64,000 bases of DNA, from positions 164,219 to 228,218 of the forward strand of contig CALUGW010000001.1 of NCBI GenBank assembly GCA_944320305.1, written 5' to 3'. Positions 1-7,447 of this stretch are shown piece after piece (position 1 is the first letter of the stretch; the number at the start of each line of letters is the position of its first letter). This DNA comes from an uncultured Prevotella sp. Lineage in GTDB: Bacteria > Bacteroidota > Bacteroidia > Bacteroidales > Bacteroidaceae. The notes under the pieces are model-generated. The model did not search any database. It was not told where the DNA came from and worked only from the letters and a program-made list of their open reading frames with translations. The position numbers and the translations under genes are program-made.

Positions 1-97
1 TGAAATTATGAAAAAGAGTTTTCGCTTCTCGGCTGTTAAAGAAGAAATTGACAGCAAAAGCATGAGGTGGCTTGAGTTGAGCGAGATAGGAAATTAA
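1..97 (+). CDS. C-terminal fragment of an unknown protein
   Basis: An open frame enters from the left edge (codons in phase with base 2) and ends at a TAA at 95-97, 13 bases before recR. The visible residues end in [10 protein letters not shown]. Only about 31 residues are present, too few to name a family. It is probably the gene preceding recR in the same transcription unit, because no terminator separates them. Confidence 0.5.
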   Translation, partial: EIMKKSFRFSAVKEEIDSKSMRWLELSEIGN

Positions 98-110
98 ATC
101 GTGTGTTACA

Positions 111-725
111 ATGGTTCAAAAATATCCGTCACATTTGCTTGAAAATGCAGTTGAGGAATTCTCCAAGCTGCCAGGCGTCGGCAGCAAAACTGCTTTAAGA
201 CTGGTTCTGCATTTGCTCAAGCGTACAACAGACGAGGTTGACCGTTTCACTGATGCGGTGAACAGGTTGCGCCATGAAGTTCGGCATTGTTCGATCTGTC
301 ACAATATAAGTGACACTGATGTCTGTCCGATTTGTTCTGACAACAGACGGGATACTACTGTAATATGTGTTGTTGAGAATGTGCAGGATATCATGGCAAT
401 CGAATCAACAATGCAGTACAGCGGGCTTTATCATGTGCTCGGTGGGGTTATTTCTCCAATGGATGGTGTGGGGCCAGGCGATATTGAAATAGATTCTCTT
501 GTTAAACGTATAAAAAGCGGTGGTGTGAAAGAAGTTATTCTGGCTTTAAGTCCAACGATGGAAGGCGACACGACAAATTTTTATATTTCAAGAAAATTGG
601 CATCGTTTGACGTTAAACTGACCGTTATTGCCCGTGGGGTGTCTGTCGGCGATGAGATTGAATATGCAGACGAGGTGACTTTGGGCAGATCGATTATAAA
701 CAGAACATTATTTGATGGAAAATAA
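111..725 (+). CDS. recR: Recombination mediator protein RecR
   Basis: RecR acts with RecO (and RecF) to load RecA at single-stranded gaps, in cytoplasmic DNA repair. The 204-residue length fits the family. An N-terminal helix-hairpin-helix region ([12 protein letters not shown], about residues 19-30) is followed by a four-cysteine zinc finger (C60, C63, C72, C75). A Toprim domain comes next, in which VVENVQD and the acidic MEGDTT segment are recognisable. The start at 111 is the first ATG before the conserved N-terminus. The gene is followed three bases later by a small membrane-protein gene and then a glycosyltransferase overlapping it by four bases, so the three are probably co-transcribed. 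Family assignment is from recognised motifs. Confidence 0.96.
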   Translation: MVQKYPSHLLENAVEEFSKLPGVGSKTALRLVLHLLKRTTDEVDRFTDAVNRLRHEVRHCSICHNISDTDVCPICSDNRRDTTVICVVENVQDIMAIESTMQYSGLYHVLGGVISPMDGVGPGDIEIDSLVKRIKSGGVKEVILALSPTMEGDTTNFYISRKLASFDVKLTVIARGVSVGDEIEYADEVTLGRSIINRTLFDGK

Positions 726-728
726 AGT

Positions 729-1163
729 ATGAGAAAGACGAGAAACATATTGATGACAGAATTTGTCGCATTTATTTCAATTGCCGTGTTTGTTGTGTCG
801 TTGTATGAATGTGATATTCTTATTGGCGGAGTTTTGGCAGCAGAAAAAAACGCAGAGTTTGTTATTGCAGCGGTAATGGAATTGGTCACACTTGCTGCAA
901 TACCATTAACCTTGCGTATGTTCAAACTTTCGAATGTAAAGCGGTCTATAGGCAATACCGGTTCTTTGGGATTGTGCAAATGGGGGACTGTCAGGATTTT
1001 TCTCTTGGGACTTCCTCTTGTGCTTAATACCATTTTGTACTATTTGTTCATGTCCACCACGTTCGGATACATGGCAATAATAGTTCTGCTTTGCTTCCCG
1101 TTTATATTTCCGTCTATGGGGCGTTGCAATTATGAGGTTTCGATTTTGGGAAAACAGGAATGA
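729..1163 (+). CDS. Small integral membrane protein of unknown function
   Basis: This 144-residue protein is mostly hydrophobic. Segments around residues 9-28, 40-62, 80-98 and 105-126 look like transmembrane helices, giving about four passes. I do not recognise a family motif. It starts three bases after the recR stop, and its own stop overlaps the ATG of the downstream glycosyltransferase by four bases (ATGA). Translational coupling in a recR-membrane protein-GT2 operon is therefore likely. A role in envelope glycan assembly beside the glycosyltransferase is possible but only inferred from position. Confidence 0.75.
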   Translation: MRKTRNILMTEFVAFISIAVFVVSLYECDILIGGVLAAEKNAEFVIAAVMELVTLAAIPLTLRMFKLSNVKRSIGNTGSLGLCKWGTVRIFLLGLPLVLNTILYYLFMSTTFGYMAIIVLLCFPFIFPSMGRCNYEVSILGKQE

Positions 1164-2350
1164 AGCTGAGCGTAATTATTGTTAATTTCAACGTGAAATA
1201 TTACGTTGAACAATGTCTGAACAGCCTGAACCGGGCGTTAAAAGGAATCGACAGCGAGATTTTTGTGGTTGACAATCATTCCAAAGATGATTCAGTCGGC
1301 TATATTACGCACCGTTTCCGCAATGTGACGGTTATTGATTGCAATCACAATCTGGGATTTGCCAGAGCCAACAATATTGCCATTCGCTGTTCTGAAGGAG
1401 AATATGTATTGCTGCTGAATCCGGATACAATTGTTTGTGAAGATACAATAGAAAAATGTATCGCTTTCATGGATACTCATCCTAAGGCGGGAGGGGCTGG
1501 AGTTCTGATGTTCAATCCAGACGGCACTTATGCTCCAGAATCGAGAAGAGGGTTGCCAACACCGCTCACTTCATTTTATAAGATGTCCGGCTTATGCTCC
1601 CGCTTTCCCAATAGTCGCACATTGGGGCGTTATTATATGGGATTCTTGCCATGGGACGAACCGGCAAAAATAGACATTGTGAGTGGCGCTTTTTGTCTGT
1701 TGCGCAGAAAAGCTCTCGATCAAATAGGCTGTCTTGACGAAGACTTTTTCATGTATGGCGAAGATATAGATTTGTCTTACAGGCTTTTAAAAGGAGGTTT
1801 TGACAATTGGTATCTGCCATATCCCATATTGCATTACAAAGGCGAAAGCACCCAAAAAACCTCATTCCGATATGTCCATGTGTTTTATCAGGCAATGCTT
1901 ATATTCTTTAAGAAACATTACGGCCACTTAAGCTTTTGTATAACTTTGCCTATTAAAGCTGCTGTTTACGTAAAGGCTGCGGCTGCGCTTGTCAAGATGC
2001 AGTCATACAGACTCCGCAAGTCGTTGGGATTTACTTACAAACGGCACATTGACCCATGCTATTTGTTTGTGGGAAACAGCCAAATGATAGACAACTGCAT
2101 GATTGTTGCAAAGCGCAAAGGGCTTGCTGCTTATTTCTTGTTTTGTGAAAGTTTGAATGCTGAAATTTTGACAAAACATATCTCAAACATGGAATTTAAA
2201 ACGCCTGTTTGCATCGTTTTCGATACCGACACATTTTCCTATAAGCAGATATTGGAAACCATGTCGCGCATATCCGGAGCAAAAGTTGTATTGGGTACAT
2301 ACTCGTCGAAAACGCGGATTGTTATTACGCCTCGTGAAATCATCAAATGA
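1160..2350 (+). CDS. Family 2 glycosyltransferase with an extra C-terminal domain
   Basis: This is a cytoplasmic-face glycosyltransferase that transfers sugar from a nucleotide donor onto a surface glycan or lipid-linked acceptor. The N-terminus LSVIIVNFNVKYYVEQCLNSL is the start of a GT-A fold. The donor-binding region reads LLNPDT (about residue 91). FMYGEDIDLSYRLLKGG (about 195-211) carries the acidic catalytic segment typical of rhamnosyltransferase-like GT2 proteins. After residue 280 there is about 100 residues more (starting CYLFVGNSQMIDNCMIVAKR) not belonging to the GT2 core. It looks like a Rossmann-type domain. The substrate cannot be read from the sequence. The start overlaps the preceding gene by ATGA. 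Confidence 0.9.
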   Translation: MKLSVIIVNFNVKYYVEQCLNSLNRALKGIDSEIFVVDNHSKDDSVGYITHRFRNVTVIDCNHNLGFARANNIAIRCSEGEYVLLLNPDTIVCEDTIEKCIAFMDTHPKAGGAGVLMFNPDGTYAPESRRGLPTPLTSFYKMSGLCSRFPNSRTLGRYYMGFLPWDEPAKIDIVSGAFCLLRRKALDQIGCLDEDFFMYGEDIDLSYRLLKGGFDNWYLPYPILHYKGESTQKTSFRYVHVFYQAMLIFFKKHYGHLSFCITLPIKAAVYVKAAAALVKMQSYRLRKSLGFTYKRHIDPCYLFVGNSQMIDNCMIVAKRKGLAAYFLFCESLNAEILTKHISNMEFKTPVCIVFDTDTFSYKQILETMSRISGAKVVLGTYSSKTRIVITPREIIK

Positions 2351-2351
2351 T

Positions 2352-2873
2352 ATGGACATGGGATATTCTTCTATGGATATTAGACTGCGTGCAATGGAGC
2401 CAGAAGATTTGGACACGCTTTATAAAATAGAAAATGATATGGCATTGTGGGATGTCGGCATGACCAATGTGCCATATTCCCGTTATGCCCTGCACAATTA
2501 TATGTCTGGCGTGTCAAATGATATTTATGCAGACCGTCAGGTCAGGTTGATTATTGAACGTAAAGATGGTGTGGTTGTCGGCATGGTTGATCTTGTCAAT
2601 TTTGACCCAAGACACAAACGAGCGGAAATCGGTATTGTCATTGAGAAAAGATATCGCAGACAGGGATACGCCTCAATGACTCTCTCTTGTATGGCAGAAT
2701 ATTCCAAGTCAATCCTCCATCTTCATCAGCTGTATGTAATCGTTGATGCGTCAAATGTGGCATCTGTCAGTTTGTTCAAAAAGATGGGATATACCGCCAC
2801 ATCATATCTAAAAGAGTGGCTTTATGACGGGAGCAACTACCATGACGCGGTGCTAATGCAAGTTTTTTTCTGA
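2352..2873 (+). CDS. GNAT family N-acetyltransferase, SpeG/RimJ-like
   Basis: An acetyl-CoA-dependent N-acetyltransferase of about 173 residues. The GNAT core is visible: IRLRAMEPEDLDTLYKIEND at the start, GMVDLVNFDPRHKRAEIGIVI in the central strands, then the acetyl-CoA loop RYRRQGYAS, and finally NVASVSLFKKMGY. This pattern fits diamine or ribosomal-protein alanine acetyltransferases, and the substrate is not determinable. I placed the start at the ATG at 2352, next to the glycosyltransferase stop. ATGs at 2358 and 2373 are also in frame, and 2373 sits directly before the conserved domain. An upstream in-frame extension to 2286 lies wholly inside the glycosyltransferase gene and is unlikely. 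Probably the last gene of the recR operon. Confidence 0.88.
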   Translation: MDMGYSSMDIRLRAMEPEDLDTLYKIENDMALWDVGMTNVPYSRYALHNYMSGVSNDIYADRQVRLIIERKDGVVVGMVDLVNFDPRHKRAEIGIVIEKRYRRQGYASMTLSCMAEYSKSILHLHQLYVIVDASNVASVSLFKKMGYTATSYLKEWLYDGSNYHDAVLMQVFF

Positions 2874-2890
2874 TTTTTCGTGGAAAAGTT

Positions 2891-2920
2891 TTGCCGGATG
2901 AAAATAATTTACTACCTTTG
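2891..2920 (+). promoter_or_regulatory. Promoter for the tRNA-Asp pair
   Basis: TTG at 2891-2893 and TACCTTTG at 2913-2920 are separated by 19 bases. This matches the -33/-7 pattern of the Bacteroidetes primary sigma factor. The first tRNA begins 27 bases further on. Confidence 0.75.
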
Positions 2921-2947
2921 CACCCGCAAACAGAAAACAAACAGACT

Positions 2948-3021
2948 GGTGCGTTAGTTCAGTAGGTTAGAATGCCTGCCTGTCACGCAGGAGGTCACGA
3001 GTTCGAATCTCGTACGCACCG
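2948..3021 (+). tRNA. tRNA-Asp (GTC), copy 1
   Basis: A full cloverleaf of 74 bases. The acceptor stem GGTGCGT pairs with ACGCACC. The anticodon stem-loop reads CCTGCCTGTCACGCAGG with GTC in the anticodon position, the T arm contains GTTCGAATC, and the discriminator base is G. CCA is not encoded. Confidence 0.97.
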
Positions 3022-3052
3022 CTGGTTTTGGATGCGCAGAAAAGTTTTGACT

Positions 3053-3126
3053 GGTGCGTTAGTTCAGTAGGTTAGAATGCCTGCCTGTCACGCAGGAGGT
3101 CACGAGTTCGAATCTCGTACGCACCG
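3053..3126 (+). tRNA. tRNA-Asp (GTC), copy 2
   Basis: Identical in sequence to the copy at 2948-3021 and separated from it by 31 bases. The two are presumably co-transcribed from the promoter at 2891-2920 and arose by tandem duplication. Confidence 0.97.
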
Positions 3127-3150
3127 CTGATATTAGGAGATTAAAGAAAT

Positions 3151-3180
3151 AGGCCGGAGAGCAAATATGTTCTCCGGCCT
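3151..3180 (+). terminator. Hairpin terminator after the tRNA pair
   Basis: AGGCCGGAGA and TCTCCGGCCT form a perfect 10-bp stem around a 10-base loop, 24 bases after the second tRNA. The T-tract that follows is weak (attctta). Confidence 0.7.
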
Positions 3181-3186
3181 ATTCTT

Positions 3187-3216
3187 ATGGATGAAAATGG
3201 ATGAAAATGGATGAAA
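3187..3216. repeat. Three tandem copies of a 10-bp unit
   Basis: ATGGATGAAA is repeated three times without a gap just after the tRNA terminator. It lies in non-coding sequence and is a simple slippage-prone microrepeat. Confidence 0.9.
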
Positions 3217-3377
3217 AGCACCGTTATTATTACAGTTTCTTTTATTTTTATCTGTAGTGCGGTGTTGTTATGAATTAAATTATTAATTTTGTATTCGATA
3301 GTACCGTTTCGAAGCATACCTGAATTGGATATGTTGTCGTGTCGGTGAATAGAGCTGTTAATTAATAATTTAAATTT

Positions 3378-3710
3378 ATGTATAGAATACAAGCAAATCT
3401 GTCGGGTACCAGAAGCATTGAGATAAGCGTTGCTCATTTGCAGACAATCGCGAAATATCGGCTTTTCCACGATTTGATAGACAGCACCGGATATGTTGAC
3501 GAGCAGGTGTTGGACAAGCTGAAGCTGAATGTGCGCTCAATTCTTGAAACCGGGAATGGCGGAGACAAGGATTTGTTGGATCTTTGTCTTGATGTCGTCT
3601 ATCATCCCAATATGAAAAGCTTTGGACTTAAAAGACTAATTGAGCTTTTCACGGAATGGGAGATGTCAAACGCCTCGGCGTCAGGTGGCGAAAGCGAGGT
3701 TGAACAATAA
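3378..3710 (+). CDS. Unknown 110-residue protein
   Basis: I do not recognise this protein. It has no signal peptide and no membrane segment. It is mixed helical with an acidic, Ser-rich C-terminus (ending GGESEVEQ). It lies between the tRNA terminator and the YgiQ-type gene, 64 bases upstream of the latter and on the same strand, so co-transcription is possible. The segment MYRIQANLSGTRSIEIS could be a small beta-hairpin followed by helices. The reading frame is supported by an A/T-rich upstream region, an ATG start and codon use like its neighbours. Confidence 0.6.
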   Translation: MYRIQANLSGTRSIEISVAHLQTIAKYRLFHDLIDSTGYVDEQVLDKLKLNVRSILETGNGGDKDLLDLCLDVVYHPNMKSFGLKRLIELFTEWEMSNASASGGESEVEQ

Positions 3711-3774
3711 ACAGAGGTTATTTTGAAAAAGTTTGTCTGCAGTTGCTTGCGGACTGAGGGTTTATTAATTCCGT

Positions 3775-5709
3775 ATGGAATACAGATTGTCAGATTTCCT
3801 TCCTACAACAAAAAAAGAAGTGGAGTTGAGAGGATGGAACGAGTTGGATGTCATACTGTTTTCGGGTGACGCTTATGTTGACCATCCGGCTTTTGGCGCG
3901 GCTGTCATCGGGCGTGTATTGGAACACGCCGGGTACAAAGTGGCTATAGTGCCTCAGCCAGATTGGCATGGCGACTATCGTGATTTCAAAAAACTTGGCC
4001 GTCCTCGCCTGTTCTTTGGTATTGCTCCTGGCTGTATGGACTCAATGGTCAACAAGTACACGGCAAACAAGCGTTTGCGTTCGGAAGACGCTTACAGTCC
4101 TGACGGCCGACATGACATGAGGCCGGAGCGACCTACAATTGTGTATTCGAGAATCTTGCGCGAGCTGTTTCCTGATGTGCCGATTGTCATTGGAGGGATA
4201 GAGGCGTCATTGCGCAGGCTGACTCATTATGACTACTGGAGCGACAGTCTGCACAAGTCTGTGCTTTGTGACAGTGGGGCTGATCTTTTGATTTACGGAA
4301 TGGGCGAGAAGCCCGTTGTTGAGATTTGCCGTGAATTGGCCGGTGGTGTCGCTGTCAATGATGTTCTGTCAGTTCCGCAGACGGCGTATCTCTGTTCGGC
4401 AGAGAGTGTTCCGGGCGGGATTACTTCAGCGGATATTGTCTTGCACAGTCACCAGGAGTGCTTGCAGAATAAAAAAGCCCAGGCCGAAAACTTCCGCAAG
4501 ATAGAAGTGGAATCCAACAGGCTTTGTCCGCAACGAATATTGCAAGAGGTTGACGGCAGATTTGTTGTCGTGAATCCGCCATACCAGCCAATGACCACAG
4601 AAGAGGTTGACGCGTCATACGACCTGCCATATACAAGATTGCCGCACCCCAAATATAAGGGGAAACGCATACCTGCTTATGACATGATAAAGCATTCCGT
4701 AAACATTCACCGCGGATGTTTCGGAGGCTGTGCCTTTTGTACCATATCGGCTCATCAGGGCAAATTCATCAGTAGCAGGTCTAAAAGAAGCATCCTGAAC
4801 GAGGTTAGGCAGATTGTCAAAATGGATGATTTCCGGGGCTATTTGTCCGATCTTGGGGGGCCTTCGGCCAATATGTATGGCATGGGCGGACGTGACATGA
4901 GGCTGTGCTCCGAATGCCGGCGCCCCAGCTGCATCTGGCCTAAAGTGTGTAAGAATCTTGACACGGACCACTCGCGGCTGCTCGATGTGTATCATGCCGT
5001 TGACAATATGCCGGAAATTAAAAAGAGTTTCATTGGCAGCGGGGTGCGTTATGACTTGATGCTGCATAAAAGCGGGGATGAGACGACAGACCGTGCGGCT
5101 AGGCTTTACGCCGAGGAACTGATTGTGCGGCACGTCAGCGGACGCCTGAAAGTGGCTCCGGAGCACACTTCAGACAACGTGTTGAAGCTGATGCGCAAGC
5201 CGTCTTTCAGTTTGTTCAGGGAGTTTAAGTCTTTGTTTGACACCATAAACCGCAAGTGCGGGCTGAATCAGCAGATTATACCATATTTTATTAGCAGTCA
5301 TCCCGGATGCCGTGAAGAAGACATGGCAGAACTGGCAGTGCAGACCAAAAGGTTGAATTTCCATCTGGAACAGGTGCAGGATTTCACTCCGACACCAATG
5401 ACAGTGAGCACGGAGGCGTGGTACACAGGATTTCACCCGTACACCTTGGAGCCGGTCTTTAGCGCAAAAACTCAAAAGGAAAAACTGGCGCAGCGTGAAT
5501 ACTTCTTTTGGTATAAGCCGGAAGAACGCTATAAAATAGAAAGTTCGCTCAGGCGGATTGGGCGTCCGGATTTGATACAGGAATTGTGCCGCGGATCACG
5601 TTATGACCGGGCAGAGACAAAAAGAGAAGAAAAGCATGAGGATAATAGAGCAAAACGTTGTGGCGAAAAGTCTCAGCGTGGAGACCGAAGACGGCATCGC
5701 GGTCGCTGA
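3775..5709 (+). CDS. YgiQ family radical SAM protein
   Basis: A 644-residue radical S-adenosylmethionine protein. The [4Fe-4S] motif is seen as RGCFGGCAFCTISAHQG (CxxxCxxC), around residues 317-333. The N-terminal region (FSGDAYVDHPAFGAAVIGRVLE) and the IGGIEASLRRLTHYDYWSD block are characteristic of the YgiQ/UPF0313 family, which has an N-terminal B12-binding-like region and a C-terminal extension. The reaction catalysed by YgiQ proteins is not established to my knowledge. The last 37 or so residues are very basic and charged and lie partly over the start of the next gene, which is in another frame. That tail may be a read-through product of the overlap rather than a conserved domain. Confidence 0.93.
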   Translation: MEYRLSDFLPTTKKEVELRGWNELDVILFSGDAYVDHPAFGAAVIGRVLEHAGYKVAIVPQPDWHGDYRDFKKLGRPRLFFGIAPGCMDSMVNKYTANKRLRSEDAYSPDGRHDMRPERPTIVYSRILRELFPDVPIVIGGIEASLRRLTHYDYWSDSLHKSVLCDSGADLLIYGMGEKPVVEICRELAGGVAVNDVLSVPQTAYLCSAESVPGGITSADIVLHSHQECLQNKKAQAENFRKIEVESNRLCPQRILQEVDGRFVVVNPPYQPMTTEEVDASYDLPYTRLPHPKYKGKRIPAYDMIKHSVNIHRGCFGGCAFCTISAHQGKFISSRSKRSILNEVRQIVKMDDFRGYLSDLGGPSANMYGMGGRDMRLCSECRRPSCIWPKVCKNLDTDHSRLLDVYHAVDNMPEIKKSFIGSGVRYDLMLHKSGDETTDRAARLYAEELIVRHVSGRLKVAPEHTSDNVLKLMRKPSFSLFREFKSLFDTINRKCGLNQQIIPYFISSHPGCREEDMAELAVQTKRLNFHLEQVQDFTPTPMTVSTEAWYTGFHPYTLEPVFSAKTQKEKLAQREYFFWYKPEERYKIESSLRRIGRPDLIQELCRGSRYDRAETKREEKHEDNRAKRCGEKSQRGDRRRHRGR

Positions 5710-6445
5710 CAGCTTTGTGGCTGTGGTTGACGGCAGCACGAGCAAGACGCCGCGACGCATAATTCCCGGGATGACCAATGGCCGTTGCTGCATGAGCCTG
5801 GTTTGTGAGTTTGTCCGAAAGGCCTGCTGCGATATGTCATGCAAAGAGTTTTGCGAAGCTCTGACTGATTATGTCAGGAACAGATATTCAGCCGCTGATC
5901 TTGAGCGTCTTGGGGCGCATCCCGAGGACCGGCTGACTGCCAGTTGCGCGGTTTATAGCAGCAGGCGCCGCGAAGTATGGCTGATTGGTGATTGTCAGTG
6001 TATTGTGGACGGGTGCTTTTACGGCAATCCAAAACCCGACGAGGAGAAAATCGCTGAACGCAGGGCGGCCATAGCCATATCACTTATTGAGTCAGGGCGT
6101 GTCTCTGAGGATGAATTGCTTAAAGACGATATAGCCAGGAAAGCCATCTTGCCGCAGCTGGTTGAGAGTATGAGCGGACAGAATCTGGCGTATGCTGTTG
6201 TCGATGGTTTCCCGATACCGGCAGACAAGGTCAGGATAATACCAGTGCCAGATGGCAGAGAATGCGTTGTTTTGGCCACAGACGGTTATCCGTTTCTCAG
6301 GCCGACGCTTGCCGAGTCAGAGCTGATGCTTCAGAGGCAGCTTGACACAGACCCTCTTAACATCCGCTCGTTCAAGGCTACAAAGGGGATGGTTTGCGGC
6401 AATGTCTCTTTTGACGACCGCTCATATATACGTTTTATTCCGTAG
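5636..6445 (+). CDS. PP2C-like (serine/threonine phosphatase-type) protein
   Basis: The 269-residue frame begins MRIIEQNVVAKSL at the ATG at 5636, which is preceded by a purine-rich stretch (aagagaagaaaa). PP2C-like elements are visible: VAVVDGSTSK (metal-binding DG near residue 32), VWLIGDCQ in the middle and VLATDGYPF near the end. The spacing fits a compact metal-dependent phosphatase-like fold. Whether it is a true protein phosphatase is uncertain. The gene overlaps the 3' end of the YgiQ-type gene by 74 bases in a different frame, so translational coupling is likely. An in-frame start at 5603 would add 11 residues with no sign of conservation, so I rejected it. Confidence 0.7.
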   Translation: MRIIEQNVVAKSLSVETEDGIAVADSFVAVVDGSTSKTPRRIIPGMTNGRCCMSLVCEFVRKACCDMSCKEFCEALTDYVRNRYSAADLERLGAHPEDRLTASCAVYSSRRREVWLIGDCQCIVDGCFYGNPKPDEEKIAERRAAIAISLIESGRVSEDELLKDDIARKAILPQLVESMSGQNLAYAVVDGFPIPADKVRIIPVPDGRECVVLATDGYPFLRPTLAESELMLQRQLDTDPLNIRSFKATKGMVCGNVSFDDRSYIRFIP

Positions 6446-6525
6446 TGCACTGCTTATGGCAGGCGGGATTCTACTTGATACGAAAAGCAAATGTTTGATA
6501 TCGACAGACAGTAATCAATAAATTT

Positions 6526-7320
6526 ATGCGTCAGAAAACCATTAGAATTACAAAAAGAAAATATATTCTTGGCTTTATAACGGCTGTGTTTGTGCTGGCC
6601 GTTGTGAGGTGTTTGTTCCCGGAGGTTGCCGGGCCGGCGGTAAGGCCGGGGGCGGTTGCCGCTTGCGACAGTATTGCCGCCGGGCCAGACAGCACGACTG
6701 TTGCGCGGGTTGCCGCCCGGTTTGTAAAGTCCGACGGTACTGCGGTCAAGCACAGAATTTTCAGTGTGCCGTCGTTTCGCAACACATTTCCAGACAACAA
6801 TGACGTGCAGTTGCTTGCGGCCGAGCGCAATGGAGTGCCACCTGTGCAGAACAGGGCTGAGGCCGAAAAGCGCATGAAAGAGCTTGTCTATGTTGGCAGC
6901 AATCCTTTTTTCCACATCGACAGGCTTAGCAGCAGCATCCCTTATCTGGTGCCCAAGGCGTCCGTTTTGCTTCAAGACATTGGCAAGGCGTATTTCGACA
7001 GTCTCTTCATCAAGGGCATACCGCTGCACAAAATCATTGTAACGAGTGTGCTCAGAACAAAGGACGATGTGACCAAGCTGAGAACCCGCAACGGCAATGC
7101 CACAGAAAACAGCTGCCATCTGTATGGCACCACATTCGATATCTGCTATAACAGATATGTCACAGTGGAAGACCCTGACGGGCCGGTGCGGCGCGAAGTG
7201 CGCAACGACACGTTGAAATGGGTGTTGAGCGAGGTGCTTCGCGATTTCCGCGAGCAGGGCAGATGCTATATAAAATATGAGGTGAAGCAGGGCTGTTTCC
7301 ACCTGACCGTGAACAAATAG
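6526..7320 (+). CDS. DUF5715 family protein, M15 peptidase-like
   Basis: A 264-residue exported protein with a basic N-terminus and one hydrophobic segment (about residues 13-28) that is either a signal anchor or a signal peptide. The segment SCHLYGTTFD (residues 196-205) fits the SxHxxGxxxD zinc-ligand pattern of M15 D,D-carboxypeptidases. VTSVLRTKDDVTKL (about 172-185) resembles the conserved substrate-binding loop of that fold. H259 in CFHLTVNK could be the third zinc ligand. The name DUF5715 comes from family recollection. A periplasmic peptidoglycan peptidase is a reasonable but unproven role. It is convergent with hppA, and both end at the hairpin at 7382-7426. Confidence 0.78.
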   Translation: MRQKTIRITKRKYILGFITAVFVLAVVRCLFPEVAGPAVRPGAVAACDSIAAGPDSTTVARVAARFVKSDGTAVKHRIFSVPSFRNTFPDNNDVQLLAAERNGVPPVQNRAEAEKRMKELVYVGSNPFFHIDRLSSSIPYLVPKASVLLQDIGKAYFDSLFIKGIPLHKIIVTSVLRTKDDVTKLRTRNGNATENSCHLYGTTFDICYNRYVTVEDPDGPVRREVRNDTLKWVLSEVLRDFREQGRCYIKYEVKQGCFHLTVNK

Positions 7321-7381
7321 CGTATGAGGCTGGCGGCTGTCTGGCCGCCGTGTGGCTGAGTTGCGTGGCACAAGTACCAGA

Positions 7382-7426
7382 AAAGCCCCGCCGGCATTGC
7401 CTGTTCAGGCGTGCCGGCGGGGCTTT
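7382..7426. terminator. Bidirectional terminator between DUF5715 gene and hppA
   Basis: AAAGCCCCGCCGGCA (7382-7396) and its perfect complement (7412-7426) form a 15-bp stem between two convergent genes. A runs on one side and T runs on the other allow termination in both directions. Confidence 0.9.
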
Positions 7427-7447
7427 CGGTTAATATTGGCTCTCAGG

